Positions 17,455-26,293 of a stretch of DNA of 64,000 bases are shown in pieces. How positions within the stretch are numbered: position 1 is the first letter of the stretch; each line of letters begins with the position of its first letter. The DNA is from Scybalousia_A sp045221575 (GTDB lineage: Bacteria > Bacteroidota > Bacteroidia > Bacteroidales > P3), in assembly GCA_045221575.1 (NCBI GenBank), contig JBGUWU010000015.1:1-64000 (forward strand). The letters run 5' to 3'. The notes beneath the pieces are model-generated. The model was not told the DNA's origin. It ran no database searches and was given only the letters and a program-made list of their open reading frames with translations. The position numbers were made by a program, and so were the translations under genes.

Positions 17455-18177
17455 ATGCAGACTGATTTTGTACAAACAAATGAAATAGAAGACATTTCTT
17501 CTCAGATACTTTATGAAGATAATCATATACTCATTATTAACAAAAAAAATTCTCAAATTGTACATTCAGATAAGACTGGAGATATTTCTTTAGAAGACTT
17601 AGTAAAGCATTATTTAAAAGTTAGATACAATAAACCTGGAGATGTGTTTTGTGGGGTTGTTCATAGATTAGATAGGCCTGTTAGTGGTGCTTTGATTTTT
17701 GCTAAAACATCTAAGGCTCTTACTCGTTTAAATGCAATGGTAAAGAATCATGAAATTCAAAAAACTTATTGGGCAATAACTCGTTCAAAGCCACCTAAGA
17801 CACAAGATACTTTAAAACATTATATTCTAAGGAATGAAAAGAATAATAAATCTTATATAACGAAAGATGTGAATAATGGCTTGTATGCAGAATTGGATTA
17901 TAAGTTAATTGCTCAGAGTGATTACTATTATCTTTTGGAGGTAAATTTAAAAACAGGCCGTCATCATCAAATACGTCTTCAACTTTCTTCTATCGGTTGT
18001 CCTATAAAGGGAGATTTAAAATACGGTTTTGGAAGAAGTAATAAAGTAGCATCCATTTCTTTGCATTCACGCTATCTTTCTTTCATTCACCCAGTAAAAA
18101 AAGAAAAAATAGATATTGTTGCTCCTGTTCCCAATGAGCCTTTATGGCAATATTTTGAAAATTGTGTTGGAGAATAA
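17455..18177 (+). CDS. RluA family pseudouridine synthase
   Basis: 240 residues. The catalytic motif is HRLDRPVSGALIFAKT (the Asp attacks the uracil base); LKTGRHHQIRLQLSSIGCPIKGDLKYG is the second RluA signature. There is no S4 domain at the N-terminus, so it is the short form; the exact rRNA or tRNA uridine cannot be told. It probably shares a transcript with psd. Its stop is 2 nt from the stop of the convergent corA. Confidence 0.9.
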   Translation: MQTDFVQTNEIEDISSQILYEDNHILIINKKNSQIVHSDKTGDISLEDLVKHYLKVRYNKPGDVFCGVVHRLDRPVSGALIFAKTSKALTRLNAMVKNHEIQKTYWAITRSKPPKTQDTLKHYILRNEKNNKSYITKDVNNGLYAELDYKLIAQSDYYYLLEVNLKTGRHHQIRLQLSSIGCPIKGDLKYGFGRSNKVASISLHSRYLSFIHPVKKEKIDIVAPVPNEPLWQYFENCVGE

Positions 18178-18179
18178 GG

Positions 18180-19127
18180 TTAAAACCAACCTTTTCTTCG
18201 AAAATAAAAATAGAATCCCAAACCAACAAAAAACATTCCTGCAATAATAATCATAAAAGCAAATGGAGAGGACATACCAGGTAGGGTAACATTCATTCCA
18301 TAAATACCTGAAATCAAAGTTAAAGGTAACATAATTGTAGAAATAAATGTAAGAGTTTTCATAATTTCATTTGCTTTATTGCTTTGTAAAGAATCAAATG
18401 TTTTTGAAAGACCCTCAATTAATTCGCCATAGTCTTCTACAAGGTCAAACATCTTTTGATATTGGTCAAGTATATTTCCCCAGTATTCTTCCATATCTTC
18501 TTCATAACCTTTGATTCCACCAGATTCAAACTTATGGAATACTCTTAGTTGAGGTTTAAAAGAAGTATTCATTGCAATAAGGTTTTTTCTTGTAACGCTA
18601 AGATGTTCCAAAACTTCTTTAGCTTTCTTAGAAAAAATATCAAAGTTAATGTTATCCACCTCTGTTCCTATTCTAAGTACAAGAGAGTAAGTTTCTACCA
18701 TTAATCTATCTAATAGATTATAAAGTAGGGCATCTGAAGAAGAAGTAATATCCAAAGTATTGTCATCTTCACCATCTTCATCTTTCTTTTTTACAGGTTG
18801 AAGAGCAGAAAGACGTTTCATTTCATTGAACATATTTTTTACAACCCAGTGAGAAGAGCCCATTGTAACAATATAATCTCTTCCCCAGAATATTTTTACT
18901 TCTTTCAGACGAATAAAACGATTCTGTTTATCAAAGTAAGGGAAATGAAGGATAAGGAAATAGTAATCATCATACTCATCAATCTTTGGCCGTTGATTAG
19001 ATGACTTGCAGTCTTCTATATCCAAGGGGTGAAATCCAAAAGTATCCATCAACCAATCAAAATCTTCATCAGTTGGGTTGTAGACTTGATACCATTTTAC
19101 TTCCTCAAAATTTATTGTATCTATCAT
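18180..19127 (-). CDS. corA: CorA family magnesium/divalent cation transporter
   Basis: 315 residues with the CorA fold: a large cytoplasmic N-terminal domain, a long helical stalk (FDLVEDYGELIEGLSKTFDSLQSNKANEI), then two C-terminal membrane helices with the selectivity motif YGMN between them and a basic tail (YFRRKGWF). It forms a pentameric Mg2+/Co2+ channel in the inner membrane. I chose the ATG at 19127 because a purine-rich GGGGGAT lies just upstream and it gives MIDTINFEEVKWYQV; an in-frame ATG at 19157 would add ten residues. Confidence 0.92.
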   Translation of the reverse strand: MIDTINFEEVKWYQVYNPTDEDFDWLMDTFGFHPLDIEDCKSSNQRPKIDEYDDYYFLILHFPYFDKQNRFIRLKEVKIFWGRDYIVTMGSSHWVVKNMFNEMKRLSALQPVKKKDEDGEDDNTLDITSSSDALLYNLLDRLMVETYSLVLRIGTEVDNINFDIFSKKAKEVLEHLSVTRKNLIAMNTSFKPQLRVFHKFESGGIKGYEEDMEEYWGNILDQYQKMFDLVEDYGELIEGLSKTFDSLQSNKANEIMKTLTFISTIMLPLTLISGIYGMNVTLPGMSSPFAFMIIIAGMFFVGLGFYFYFRRKGWF

Positions 19128-19204
19128 TTCATATCCCCCTTTCTTTATTTTATGCAAGACATTGGAATAGTCTTGTCGTCAAAATCAAAAACAATTTGCG
19201 GTTG

Positions 19205-19212
19205 CAAAATTA
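19205..19212 (-). promoter_or_regulatory. -7 element (TAATTTTG) for corA
   Basis: TAATTTTG on the minus strand, 77 nt before the corA ATG at 19127. Confidence 0.5.
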
Positions 19213-19389
19213 TATATTTTTTCTAAAATACAAAAATATTAATTAATTCCAAAAACATTTTATTATCTATAAAGCAACTTGTTTTGTAAAACTGTCCGAT
19301 TTTTTTAATTACTCTAAAAACATCAAGACTTTTTTGAAAAAGATTTGATGTTTTTCAAAGATTTGATTTTATATTTAAAAAAAAAGTGT

Positions 19390-19397
19390 TATTTTTG
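19390..19397 (+). promoter_or_regulatory. -7 element (TATTTTTG) for ppdK
   Basis: TATTTTTG, 52 nt before the ppdK ATG. Confidence 0.6.
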
Positions 19398-19449
19398 CAA
19401 CTTCTTTTAAAGGAACAAACATATTTAGTAATAAATACATTAATTTACT

Positions 19450-22164
19450 ATGACGAAAAAATACGTTTATACCTTTGGAAATATGCAAGCCGAAGGTGAT
19501 GCGAAGATGAAGAATCTTCTTGGTGGAAAAGGAGCAAACTTGGCTCAAATGTGTCTTTTGAAATTACCTGTTCCTGCTGGATTTACAATAACAACAGAAT
19601 GTTGTACTGATTATTATGATAATGGTTGCCAACTTCCAGAAGAGCTTACTTTACAAGTAATGAATGGAGTGGAACATATTGGCAACATTATGGGAGCAAA
19701 GTATGGTAGCAAAACAAATCCTCTTTTGGTTTCATGCCGTTCTGGCGCTAGAATTAGTATGCCAGGAATGATGGACACAGTGCTTAACATTGGTCTTTCA
19801 TCTGCAACAATTCCAGGACTTATTAAGCAAACAAATAACGAACGTTTTGTTTATGACTCATACAGACGTTTGATTATGATGTATGCTGATGTTGTTATGG
19901 AAAAAGCAGAAGGAAAAGCTCCTGCAGATGGCGTTGGTATTAGAAAAATACTTGATAATAAACTTGACGCTTACAAAGAGAGCAAGAAATATAAATCTGA
20001 TACAGATCTTACAAGCGAAGATTTAAAAATCTTAGCTGAAGATTTCAAAAAGATAATCAAAGAAAAACTTGGCGTAGAGTTTCCAGATGATGCTCAAGAA
20101 CAATTGATGGGTGGAGTAAGAGCCGTTTTCAAATCATGGATGGGAGATAAAGCCGTTTCTTATCGTAGAATTGAGAAAATACCAGAAGATTGGGGAACAG
20201 CAGTTAATGTTCAAGCGATGGTATTTGGTAATATGGGAGAAGATTCTGCTACAGGAGTTGCTTTTACAAGAGACCCAGCAACAGGAGATAATAAATTCTA
20301 TGGAGAATGGCTTATAAATGCGCAAGGAGAAGATGTTGTCGCAGGTATTCGTACTCCTAATCCATTGAATAACGCCACAAAGAATAAACATAATGAGCAC
20401 ATGCTTTCATTAGAAGAAAGTATGCCAGAAGTTTATCAAGAACTTGATAACGTAAGAAATATACTTGAACGTTGGTATCACGATATGTTGGATATAGAAT
20501 TTACTATTCAACATAAGAAACTTTACATGCTTCAATGTCGTGTTGGAAAACGTACAGGAACTGCTTCTGTAAAGATGGCTATGGATATGCTTAAGGAAGG
20601 GTTAATTACAGAGCAAACAGCAATAATAAGAGTTAGTACAGATCAACTTGATGAACTTCTTCACCCAATTCTTGATAGTAAAGACGAAGAAAAATTTGAA
20701 GTAATAGGAAATGGTCTTCCTGCTGGTCCTGGTGGCGCTTGTGGTAAAATAGCTTTATCTTCAGAAGAGGCTATTCGTCTAAACAAAAAAGGAGAAAAGG
20801 CAATACTTGTCAGAGAAGAAACAAATCCAGAAGATGTTGAAGGTATGCGTGCAGCAGACGGTATCTTTACTGCAAGAGGTGGAATGACTTCTCATGCTGC
20901 TCTTGTTGCAAGAGGCTGGGGAAAATGTTGTATCGTAGGAAGTGAAGACCTTACAATAGATAGTACTACAAAAGAAATAACAATAGGAACTAAGAAATTT
21001 AAAGAAGGTGATGTTATTTCACTTAATGGTTCTAAGGGAACAGTTTATGAAGGTGCGATAAAGATGGTTTCTCCAACAGAATCACCTTTATTCAAAGAAT
21101 TCATGGCAATAGTTGATAAATATCCAACAATTGGTGTTGAAACTAATGCTGATAATCCTAAGGATACTAAACAAGCTCTTGATTTTGGAGCAAAAGGTAT
21201 TGGTTTGTTCCGTATTGAACATATGTTCTATGGAGAAAATTCAGAGAAACCATTATCAATAATGCGTAAAATAATTCTTTCTGATACAACTGAGGATAGA
21301 AAGAAATATTTGGCTGAACTTCTTCCTTATATGAAAGAGTCTGTTAAACAAACATTGAAGATAATGTCAGGCAAACCTGTTACTATTCGTTTAATGGACC
21401 CTCCTTTACATGAATTCACTCCAAGCGATACTGCTCAACAAAAAGCAATGGCTAAGGTTTTAGGCATTACAATGGAGCAATTACATGAACGTATTGAAGC
21501 TTTACAAGAAGTAAATCCTATGATGGGAGTTAGAGGTGTTCGTCTTGGTATTCTTTATCCAGAAATTTCAGAACTTCAATTCCGTGCTTTATTTGAAGCT
21601 GAGGCAGAAGCAAGAAAAGAAGGATTTGATCCAAAGTTAGAAATAATGATACCTTTAACTATTAGTGTAGAGGAATTAAAACATCAAAGAAGACTTTGCG
21701 CTAAGGTTCATGCAATGGTTGAAAACGAGCAAGACGCTACAATTAACTTTAAGTTTGGAACAATGATAGAAATACCACGTGCTACATTGGTTGCTGACCA
21801 AATAGCAAAAATAACAGATTTCTTCTCATTTGGAACAAACGACTTAACACAAATGACATTCGGTTTCAGTAGAGATGATGTTAATTCTATTCTTTCTACT
21901 TATGCAACCAAGAAAATTTTGAAGTACGACCCATTCCAAACGATAGACTTTGACGGTGTAGGCCGTTTAGTTAAGATGGCTATTGAAAATGGTAGAAAAA
22001 CAAATCCAAAACTTCGTATAGGTGTTTGTGGAGAACATGGTGGAGATTCACAAAGTGTTAAGTTCTTCTATCAAAGTGGCGTTAATTATGTTTCATGCTC
22101 TCCATTCCGTGTTCCTTTAGCACGTTTGGCAGCAGCACAAGCATCAATAGAAAGAGCCGAATAA
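19450..22164 (+). CDS. ppdK: Pyruvate, phosphate dikinase
   Basis: 904 residues, full length. N-terminal ATP-grasp part with NLLGGKGANLAQM and SCRSGARISMPGMMDTVLN; phosphohistidine domain with GGMTSHAALVARGWGKCC (phosphorylated His at 482); C-terminal PEP/pyruvate barrel with IGLFRIEHMF and the catalytic Cys in GVCGEHGGDS (C860). It interconverts pyruvate + ATP + Pi and PEP + AMP + PPi, usual in anaerobic Bacteroidetes where it can work in either direction. It has its own promoter and terminator, so it is monocistronic. Confidence 0.98.
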   Translation: MTKKYVYTFGNMQAEGDAKMKNLLGGKGANLAQMCLLKLPVPAGFTITTECCTDYYDNGCQLPEELTLQVMNGVEHIGNIMGAKYGSKTNPLLVSCRSGARISMPGMMDTVLNIGLSSATIPGLIKQTNNERFVYDSYRRLIMMYADVVMEKAEGKAPADGVGIRKILDNKLDAYKESKKYKSDTDLTSEDLKILAEDFKKIIKEKLGVEFPDDAQEQLMGGVRAVFKSWMGDKAVSYRRIEKIPEDWGTAVNVQAMVFGNMGEDSATGVAFTRDPATGDNKFYGEWLINAQGEDVVAGIRTPNPLNNATKNKHNEHMLSLEESMPEVYQELDNVRNILERWYHDMLDIEFTIQHKKLYMLQCRVGKRTGTASVKMAMDMLKEGLITEQTAIIRVSTDQLDELLHPILDSKDEEKFEVIGNGLPAGPGGACGKIALSSEEAIRLNKKGEKAILVREETNPEDVEGMRAADGIFTARGGMTSHAALVARGWGKCCIVGSEDLTIDSTTKEITIGTKKFKEGDVISLNGSKGTVYEGAIKMVSPTESPLFKEFMAIVDKYPTIGVETNADNPKDTKQALDFGAKGIGLFRIEHMFYGENSEKPLSIMRKIILSDTTEDRKKYLAELLPYMKESVKQTLKIMSGKPVTIRLMDPPLHEFTPSDTAQQKAMAKVLGITMEQLHERIEALQEVNPMMGVRGVRLGILYPEISELQFRALFEAEAEARKEGFDPKLEIMIPLTISVEELKHQRRLCAKVHAMVENEQDATINFKFGTMIEIPRATLVADQIAKITDFFSFGTNDLTQMTFGFSRDDVNSILSTYATKKILKYDPFQTIDFDGVGRLVKMAIENGRKTNPKLRIGVCGEHGGDSQSVKFFYQSGVNYVSCSPFRVPLARLAAAQASIERAE

Positions 22165-22191
22165 ACTTTTTAAAATTTTTTTCATATTCTT

Positions 22192-22228
22192 GGGAGGATT
22201 GGATTTGTATTCAATCCTCTCTTTTTTT
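22192..22228 (+). terminator. Rho-independent terminator of ppdK
   Basis: An 8-bp stem (GAGGATTG/CAATCCTC) with a 10-nt loop, then a run of seven T. It lies 28 nt after the ppdK stop. Confidence 0.85.
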
Positions 22229-22243
22229 ATTCCCAAGCTAATG

Positions 22244-22285
22244 TAATAAAGAAAAGAGGACAAAGCTTTAAACTTCATCCTCTTC
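22244..22285 (-). terminator. Probable terminator of the Hsp20 gene
   Basis: On the minus strand AAGAGGA/TCCTCTT arms are followed by a T-rich tract. The stem is short (7 bp), so confidence is moderate. Confidence 0.5.
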
Positions 22286-22306
22286 GTTTTTTAATGCTAA
22301 GTTAAT

Positions 22307-22735
22307 TTATTCTTCTATCATGATTTGTCTTGTTGGATCTACAACTTTTACTTCTGTTTTTGGAAGAGTAATAGTCAAGACTCCATCTGTTACTTTAGCC
22401 GATATTTTATCTTTTTCCACATCGTCAGGTAAGATAAGTGTCTGTTCATATTTTGAGTAAGAGAATTCTCTTCTTAGATAGCGACCTTTTTCTTTCTGCT
22501 CATTTTCTTTTTTGCTTTCCATTTTTATGCTAAGATTACCTTCGTTATTAATATGAACGGTGAAGTCATCTTTTTTCATACCTGGTGCAGCGAGTTCAAC
22601 TTTATAGTCTTTTTCGGTTTCAATTACGTTGATTGCTGGAGCTGTTGCATTGATTTTTGGCATAAAGTCGGTGTCAAAAAAGTCGTTAAATACATTTGGC
22701 ATCCAATCATTTGTTCTTCTCATTAGTGGTAACAT
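22307..22735 (-). CDS. Small heat shock protein, Hsp20/alpha-crystallin family
   Basis: 142 residues. The alpha-crystallin domain spans about 35-130: APAINVIETEKDYKVELAAPGMKKDDFTVHI, the YLRREFSYSKYEQTLILPDDV core and ISAKVTDGVLTITLPK with the conserved GVL motif. It is an ATP-independent holdase chaperone that binds unfolding proteins. Unusually for this phylum it is preceded by a textbook Shine-Dalgarno sequence (listed separately), which may give strong translation under stress. Confidence 0.95.
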   Translation of the reverse strand: MLPLMRRTNDWMPNVFNDFFDTDFMPKINATAPAINVIETEKDYKVELAAPGMKKDDFTVHINNEGNLSIKMESKKENEQKEKGRYLRREFSYSKYEQTLILPDDVEKDKISAKVTDGVLTITLPKTEVKVVDPTRQIMIEE

Positions 22736-22742
22736 AATTTGA

Positions 22743-22749
22743 TCCTCCT
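22743..22749 (-). promoter_or_regulatory. Strong Shine-Dalgarno sequence before the Hsp20 gene
   Basis: AGGAGGA on the minus strand, 7 nt from the ATG at 22735. Most genes in this window have no such site. Confidence 0.75.
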
Positions 22750-22907
22750 ATTTTTAATTTGTTAATTATTATATTTTGTTTTCAAATTTCAAAAGACTAA
22801 ATACTCAAATAAGATACCAAACAAATAAAATAAGTCAAAAAGTCACTTTATCTGCCTATTTGTCAAAATTAATTCTCTTTTTATTTTTGTAGTCAATAAA
22901 AAAGTTA

Positions 22908-22915
22908 TATTTTTG
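22908..22915 (+). promoter_or_regulatory. -7 element (TATTTTTG) for serC
   Basis: TATTTTTG, with a TTTG at 22886-22889 eighteen bases upstream as -33 element. The predicted leader before serC is about 90 nt. Confidence 0.6.
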
Positions 22916-23006
22916 CACCTATATTCCTTAAATGCAATAATAAAAAAGAAAATTTTACGTTAAAGGATTAAGAATTAATTAAGAAACATAAAAAAATAAA
23001 CAAAAA

Positions 23007-24095
23007 ATGGCAAAAGTACATATCTTTAACGCAGGTCCTTGCGTTTTACCAAAAGCCGCAACAGAGGCTACAAGAAAAGCAATAGAAAACTTTGACAATA
23101 CAGGTGTTGGAGTATTAGAAATTTCTCACCGTACTCCTGGCTGGGAAAGAATAATGAGCGAAACAGTACAACTATGGAGAGATCTTCTTCATATACCAGA
23201 GAATTATAAAATATTATTCCTTGGTGGTGGTGCTTCTACTCAATTCTTTACAGTTCCTGCAAACCTTTTGAATAAAAAGGCTGCATACCTACAAACAGGT
23301 GTTTGGGCAAAGAAAGCTGCAAAAGAAGCAAAAATATTTGGAGAAACTGAAATAGTTGCTTCTTCTGAAGATAAGAACTATTCTTACATTCCAAAGGGAT
23401 ATACAATTCCTAAAGATGCAGATTATTTCCACATCACAACAAACAATACTATTTACGGTACAGAAATAAAAGAAGATATGGATTGTCCAATTAATTTGGT
23501 TGCTGATATGTCTTCTGATATTATGTCTCGTCCTGTTGATGTTTCAAAATATGCTCTTATCTATGGTGGTGCTCAAAAGAATGTTGGTCCTGCTGGTGTT
23601 ACTTTCGTAATAGTAAGAGAAGATATTCTTGGAAAAATAACAGATAGGAAGAATCTTCCTGTTCTTCCTACAATGATAGATTACAGAACTCACATAGAAA
23701 AAGAATCTATGTTTAATACTCCTCCTGTAATTTCTATCTTTGTTATGCACGAAACATTAAAATGGTTAAAAGAAAACGGTGGTGTTGAGTGGATACAAAA
23801 ACGTAACCAAGAAAAAGCTGATTTGCTTTACAATGAAATAGACAGAAATAAAATGTTTGTTGGTACAGTAGCTAAAGAAGACCGTTCATTAATGAATGTT
23901 TGCTTCGTTATGGCTAAAGGTTACGAAGATAAAGAAAAAGAATTCATGGAATTTGCAAAAGCTAATGGTATGATTGGTATTAAAGGACACCGTTCAGTAG
24001 GTGGATTCCGTGCTTCTTTATACAACGCTTGTGAATTAGAAGATGTTCAAGCATTAGTTGCTTGTATGCAAGAGTTTGAAAAGAAAAATGCATAA
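23007..24095 (+). CDS. serC: Phosphoserine aminotransferase
   Basis: 362 residues. Start MAKVHIFNAGPCVLPKAA; substrate segment ISHRTPGWERIM; LGGGASTQF phosphate-binding loop; PLP-binding Lys in YGGAQKNVGPAG (K191); C-terminal GHRSVGGFRASLYNAC. It transfers the amino group of glutamate to 3-phosphohydroxypyruvate in serine synthesis and also serves pyridoxine synthesis. serA, often adjacent in Bacteroidales, is not next to it here; a terminator follows directly. Confidence 0.98.
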   Translation: MAKVHIFNAGPCVLPKAATEATRKAIENFDNTGVGVLEISHRTPGWERIMSETVQLWRDLLHIPENYKILFLGGGASTQFFTVPANLLNKKAAYLQTGVWAKKAAKEAKIFGETEIVASSEDKNYSYIPKGYTIPKDADYFHITTNNTIYGTEIKEDMDCPINLVADMSSDIMSRPVDVSKYALIYGGAQKNVGPAGVTFVIVREDILGKITDRKNLPVLPTMIDYRTHIEKESMFNTPPVISIFVMHETLKWLKENGGVEWIQKRNQEKADLLYNEIDRNKMFVGTVAKEDRSLMNVCFVMAKGYEDKEKEFMEFAKANGMIGIKGHRSVGGFRASLYNACELEDVQALVACMQEFEKKNA

Positions 24096-24122
24096 GAATT
24101 TCTGATGTGTTTATAAAAGAAA

Positions 24123-24155
24123 GATGAGGAGAATTAGTTCTCCTCACTTTTTTTT
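24123..24155 (+). terminator. Rho-independent terminator of serC
   Basis: A perfect 9-bp stem (TGAGGAGAA/TTCTCCTCA) with a 4-nt loop, then C and eight T. Confidence 0.92.
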
Positions 24156-24178
24156 ATATAAGAATAATTTCTTGTCTC

Positions 24179-25285
24179 TTATTTTGTTTGTTTTTGAAGA
24201 TATTTACTTGGAGTTGTTCCATAAACTTTGGAAAAACAACGTAAAAAAGTAGCATAAGAATTAAATCCAGATAGAGAAGCGATCTCTTCTAAAGAATGTT
24301 GGTTTTGTTTATTTACTTGTTCTTGTAAAAGTTCTTCCACTCGTTTTAAACGAAATCTATTGATATAATCATAAAAAGAAACGTGCTTTTCGTTGTTGAT
24401 ATAATTAGATAAGTATTGCCTATTAGTTCCTAAGATATTAGCCAAAACAGAAAGGGTTAAAGATTTGTTTAAAAAGTATTCATTCTTCTCTATTATAGAA
24501 TCAATATCTTGACTTAGGGCTTCCTTATAAAAGGCTTTCTTTTCTAAAATGTCGCTCTGAGTTGTTGAATCGTTTTCATTGATAGGTTCAAAAGTAAATA
24601 TTTTTTGTTTAATCACACCTTTAGTAAAAGAAATTACAACCCAAATACATATTATATTCCATAAAGAATCTATGACATAATTTACATTTCCACCTCCATT
24701 AAACCAAGTCTTTTGAGAAAAACTTTCTATTTCCCATAAAACACAAAGTAAAATTAAAACTCTTAAAATTTTAGCAGTCCATTGTAAATCAAAGTACTCT
24801 AAATTTGAAACATTGTTTTCTAATATTTTTTCGTGTTTTCTTATCGCAAACTCAAAAATGATATACAGAATTATTCCAAGTGCAATGGTAAAAACAAGGT
24901 TAATGCTGTAATAAATGTCGTTTCCTGTTAAAGCAAACAAAACTCCAAAAAGAACAAAAGGAAGAAGTATATTTGCAAGTTGCCATTGTTTATAGCGGTT
25001 AGGATAGATTAAATCTAAAATGAAAATAAACCAACAGCCTGCAACACAAAAATCATAAGATATTAATAATGTGTTTAGGTAGTCTATTGTGTTTAAGTGG
25101 TCAAAAGCTATGATGATAAAGTTGTTTAGGAAAGAAAGGGAATGCAGAAATGTGGTTGCAACGAATATTTTTTGAAACCTAAACAAAGAAGAGTGTCTAA
25201 GAGTCAATAAAGCACATAATAATAGAATTCCAAAGGTTATTCCTGAGGTAAAACACAATAACAATATGTAAAAATCATTAGTCAT
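24179..25285 (-). CDS. Membrane-anchored AraC family transcriptional regulator
   Basis: 368 residues in two halves. Residues about 1-235 form roughly seven hydrophobic helices with short loops, like other Bacteroidetes AraC proteins with a multi-helix sensor. Residues about 265-366 are the AraC DNA-binding domain: LTLSVLANILGTNRQYLSNYIN (first helix-turn-helix) and LEEIASLSGFNSYATFLRCFSKVYGTTPSKY (second, with the family signature). It would sense something at the inner membrane and bind DNA from there. Targets are unknown; it is transcribed divergently from the lipoprotein at 25466. The -7 element ends only 8 nt before the ATG. Confidence 0.85.
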   Translation of the reverse strand: MTNDFYILLLCFTSGITFGILLLCALLTLRHSSLFRFQKIFVATTFLHSLSFLNNFIIIAFDHLNTIDYLNTLLISYDFCVAGCWFIFILDLIYPNRYKQWQLANILLPFVLFGVLFALTGNDIYYSINLVFTIALGIILYIIFEFAIRKHEKILENNVSNLEYFDLQWTAKILRVLILLCVLWEIESFSQKTWFNGGGNVNYVIDSLWNIICIWVVISFTKGVIKQKIFTFEPINENDSTTQSDILEKKAFYKEALSQDIDSIIEKNEYFLNKSLTLSVLANILGTNRQYLSNYINNEKHVSFYDYINRFRLKRVEELLQEQVNKQNQHSLEEIASLSGFNSYATFLRCFSKVYGTTPSKYLQKQTK

Positions 25286-25293
25286 AGCGTTTG

Positions 25294-25301
25294 CAAAGTT
25301 A
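25294..25301 (-). promoter_or_regulatory. -7 element (TAACTTTG) for the AraC regulator
   Basis: TAACTTTG lies 8 nt before the ATG at 25285, implying a leader of only a few bases. Confidence 0.5.
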
Positions 25302-25419
25302 CAAAATATTATGTTTCCAATATGTTTAAATATTAAGTATTTGTTTTTGTTTGAATATTTTTTTTACGTTTTGAAGATTAAATTTTACTAATTGCAAGGC
25401 AAAAAAATAATTTTTCTCT

Positions 25420-25427
25420 TATCTTTG
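25420..25427 (+). promoter_or_regulatory. -7 element (TATCTTTG) for the lipoprotein at 25466
   Basis: TATCTTTG, 38 nt before the ATG. Confidence 0.6.
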
Positions 25428-25465
25428 CAAAGAAATTTAATTACTAACCAAAAAATATTAAAAAG

Positions 25466-26134
25466 ATGAAAAGAACAATTTTAACATTCGTTGCAGTAGC
25501 AACATTGGGTCTATTTATGATTTCTTGTGGAGGTAGCGGAGTAGGCGATAGTGGTATTTCTAACAAACATCTTGGAAAATATCCGGGCTTAATGGCTGAC
25601 AAAGCAAAACATCAAGAACAAATCCGTCAGGATTATAAGTATGCAGAAGATAGAAGTGATGTTGTTAAGATTAGTAAAAAAGACGACAAGTTTAAAGAAG
25701 AATGGAAGGCAGCTGTAGAAAAAGAACTTACAGCATTAATCGGTAAAGAAATCCCTACAGAAGCAAAGAATCTACCTTTCAAGATTTCAAAAAATGTTAC
25801 AATTAAAGCTTTGAGTAGTAGCAAAGAAAATTTGGAGGCAGAATTTGAGGTTGAATTTACTCAAGAAGTAAAAGCTAAAAAATCTTCTGATGCTTTTATG
25901 ATGGATCCTTTCTATATTCATTTTGTTGATACTAAGGGTGCAGATTGCAAACGTCCAGATGCTCAACAAGTTCTTCCAAGCACTCTTTGGGGTACAGGTT
26001 GGGGAGAAGGTAATAAACCTATTACTAAAAAAGTTGGAGATAAGTTAGTTTACAAAGTAACTATCAGTGTATGGCCAAAAGAAGCTGAAAAATGGGCAGA
26101 CTTTGATAAAATCGTCTTAAGTAAAGAAAAGTAA
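25466..26134 (+). CDS. Lipoprotein, function unknown
   Basis: 222 residues with a lipobox FMISCGGSG (Cys at residue 21). A Lys/Glu-rich helical segment (about 50-95) is followed by a beta-rich domain (FKISKNVTIKALSSSKENLEAEFEVEFTQEV, FYIHFVDTKG, KKVGDKLVYKVTISVWPKEA). No catalytic motif and no family I can name. It has its own promoter and terminator, and its divergent neighbour is a membrane-anchored AraC regulator, so regulation by that protein is possible but unproven. Confidence 0.75.
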   Translation: MKRTILTFVAVATLGLFMISCGGSGVGDSGISNKHLGKYPGLMADKAKHQEQIRQDYKYAEDRSDVVKISKKDDKFKEEWKAAVEKELTALIGKEIPTEAKNLPFKISKNVTIKALSSSKENLEAEFEVEFTQEVKAKKSSDAFMMDPFYIHFVDTKGADCKRPDAQQVLPSTLWGTGWGEGNKPITKKVGDKLVYKVTISVWPKEAEKWADFDKIVLSKEK

Positions 26135-26165
26135 TAAAATACTTTTTTAGGTAAATAAAAACGAA

Positions 26166-26196
26166 AGAGTAGGAGAAAAACTCCTGCTCTTTTTAT
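26166..26196 (+). terminator. Rho-independent terminator of the lipoprotein gene
   Basis: A 10-bp stem (AGAGTAGGAG/CTCCTGCTCT, one T-G wobble) with an AAAAA loop, then TTTTATT. Confidence 0.88.
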
Positions 26197-26197
26197 T

Positions 26198-26281
26198 ATA
26201 AGATTTGATTTTCGCAAAAAAAGATTTGCTCTTTTTATCATAAGATTTGATTTTCGTGAAAAAAGATTTGCTCTTTTTTGT
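26198..26281. repeat. AT-rich array with exact 21-bp period (two 42-bp units)
   Basis: Two near-identical 42-bp copies (26198-26239 and 26240-26281). Within them the word AGATTTG recurs at 26201, 26222, 26243 and 26264, exactly 21 bp apart, each followed by T-rich and A-rich tracts. It occupies the junction between the convergent lipoprotein and SpoU methylase genes, directly after a terminator. Related words and the same period occur at 32989-33130 and 46187-46262. Confidence 0.85.
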
Positions 26282-26293
26282 AAAAGTCTTGAT

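Larger units (their letters stand above)
19128..19449. other. Divergent intergenic region between corA and ppdK
   Basis: A 322-nt AT-rich gap with one -7 element for each flanking gene. Bases 19321-19370 hold CATCAAGAC-T(n) and two AGATTTGAT words that form an imperfect hairpin; they resemble words in the 21-bp arrays elsewhere in the window, but here the spacing is 18-20 nt. No gene seen. Confidence 0.45.

Noticed and set aside
26198..26281. CRISPR array
   Set aside because: The repeat unit is contiguous with no unique spacers and no cas genes are nearby.
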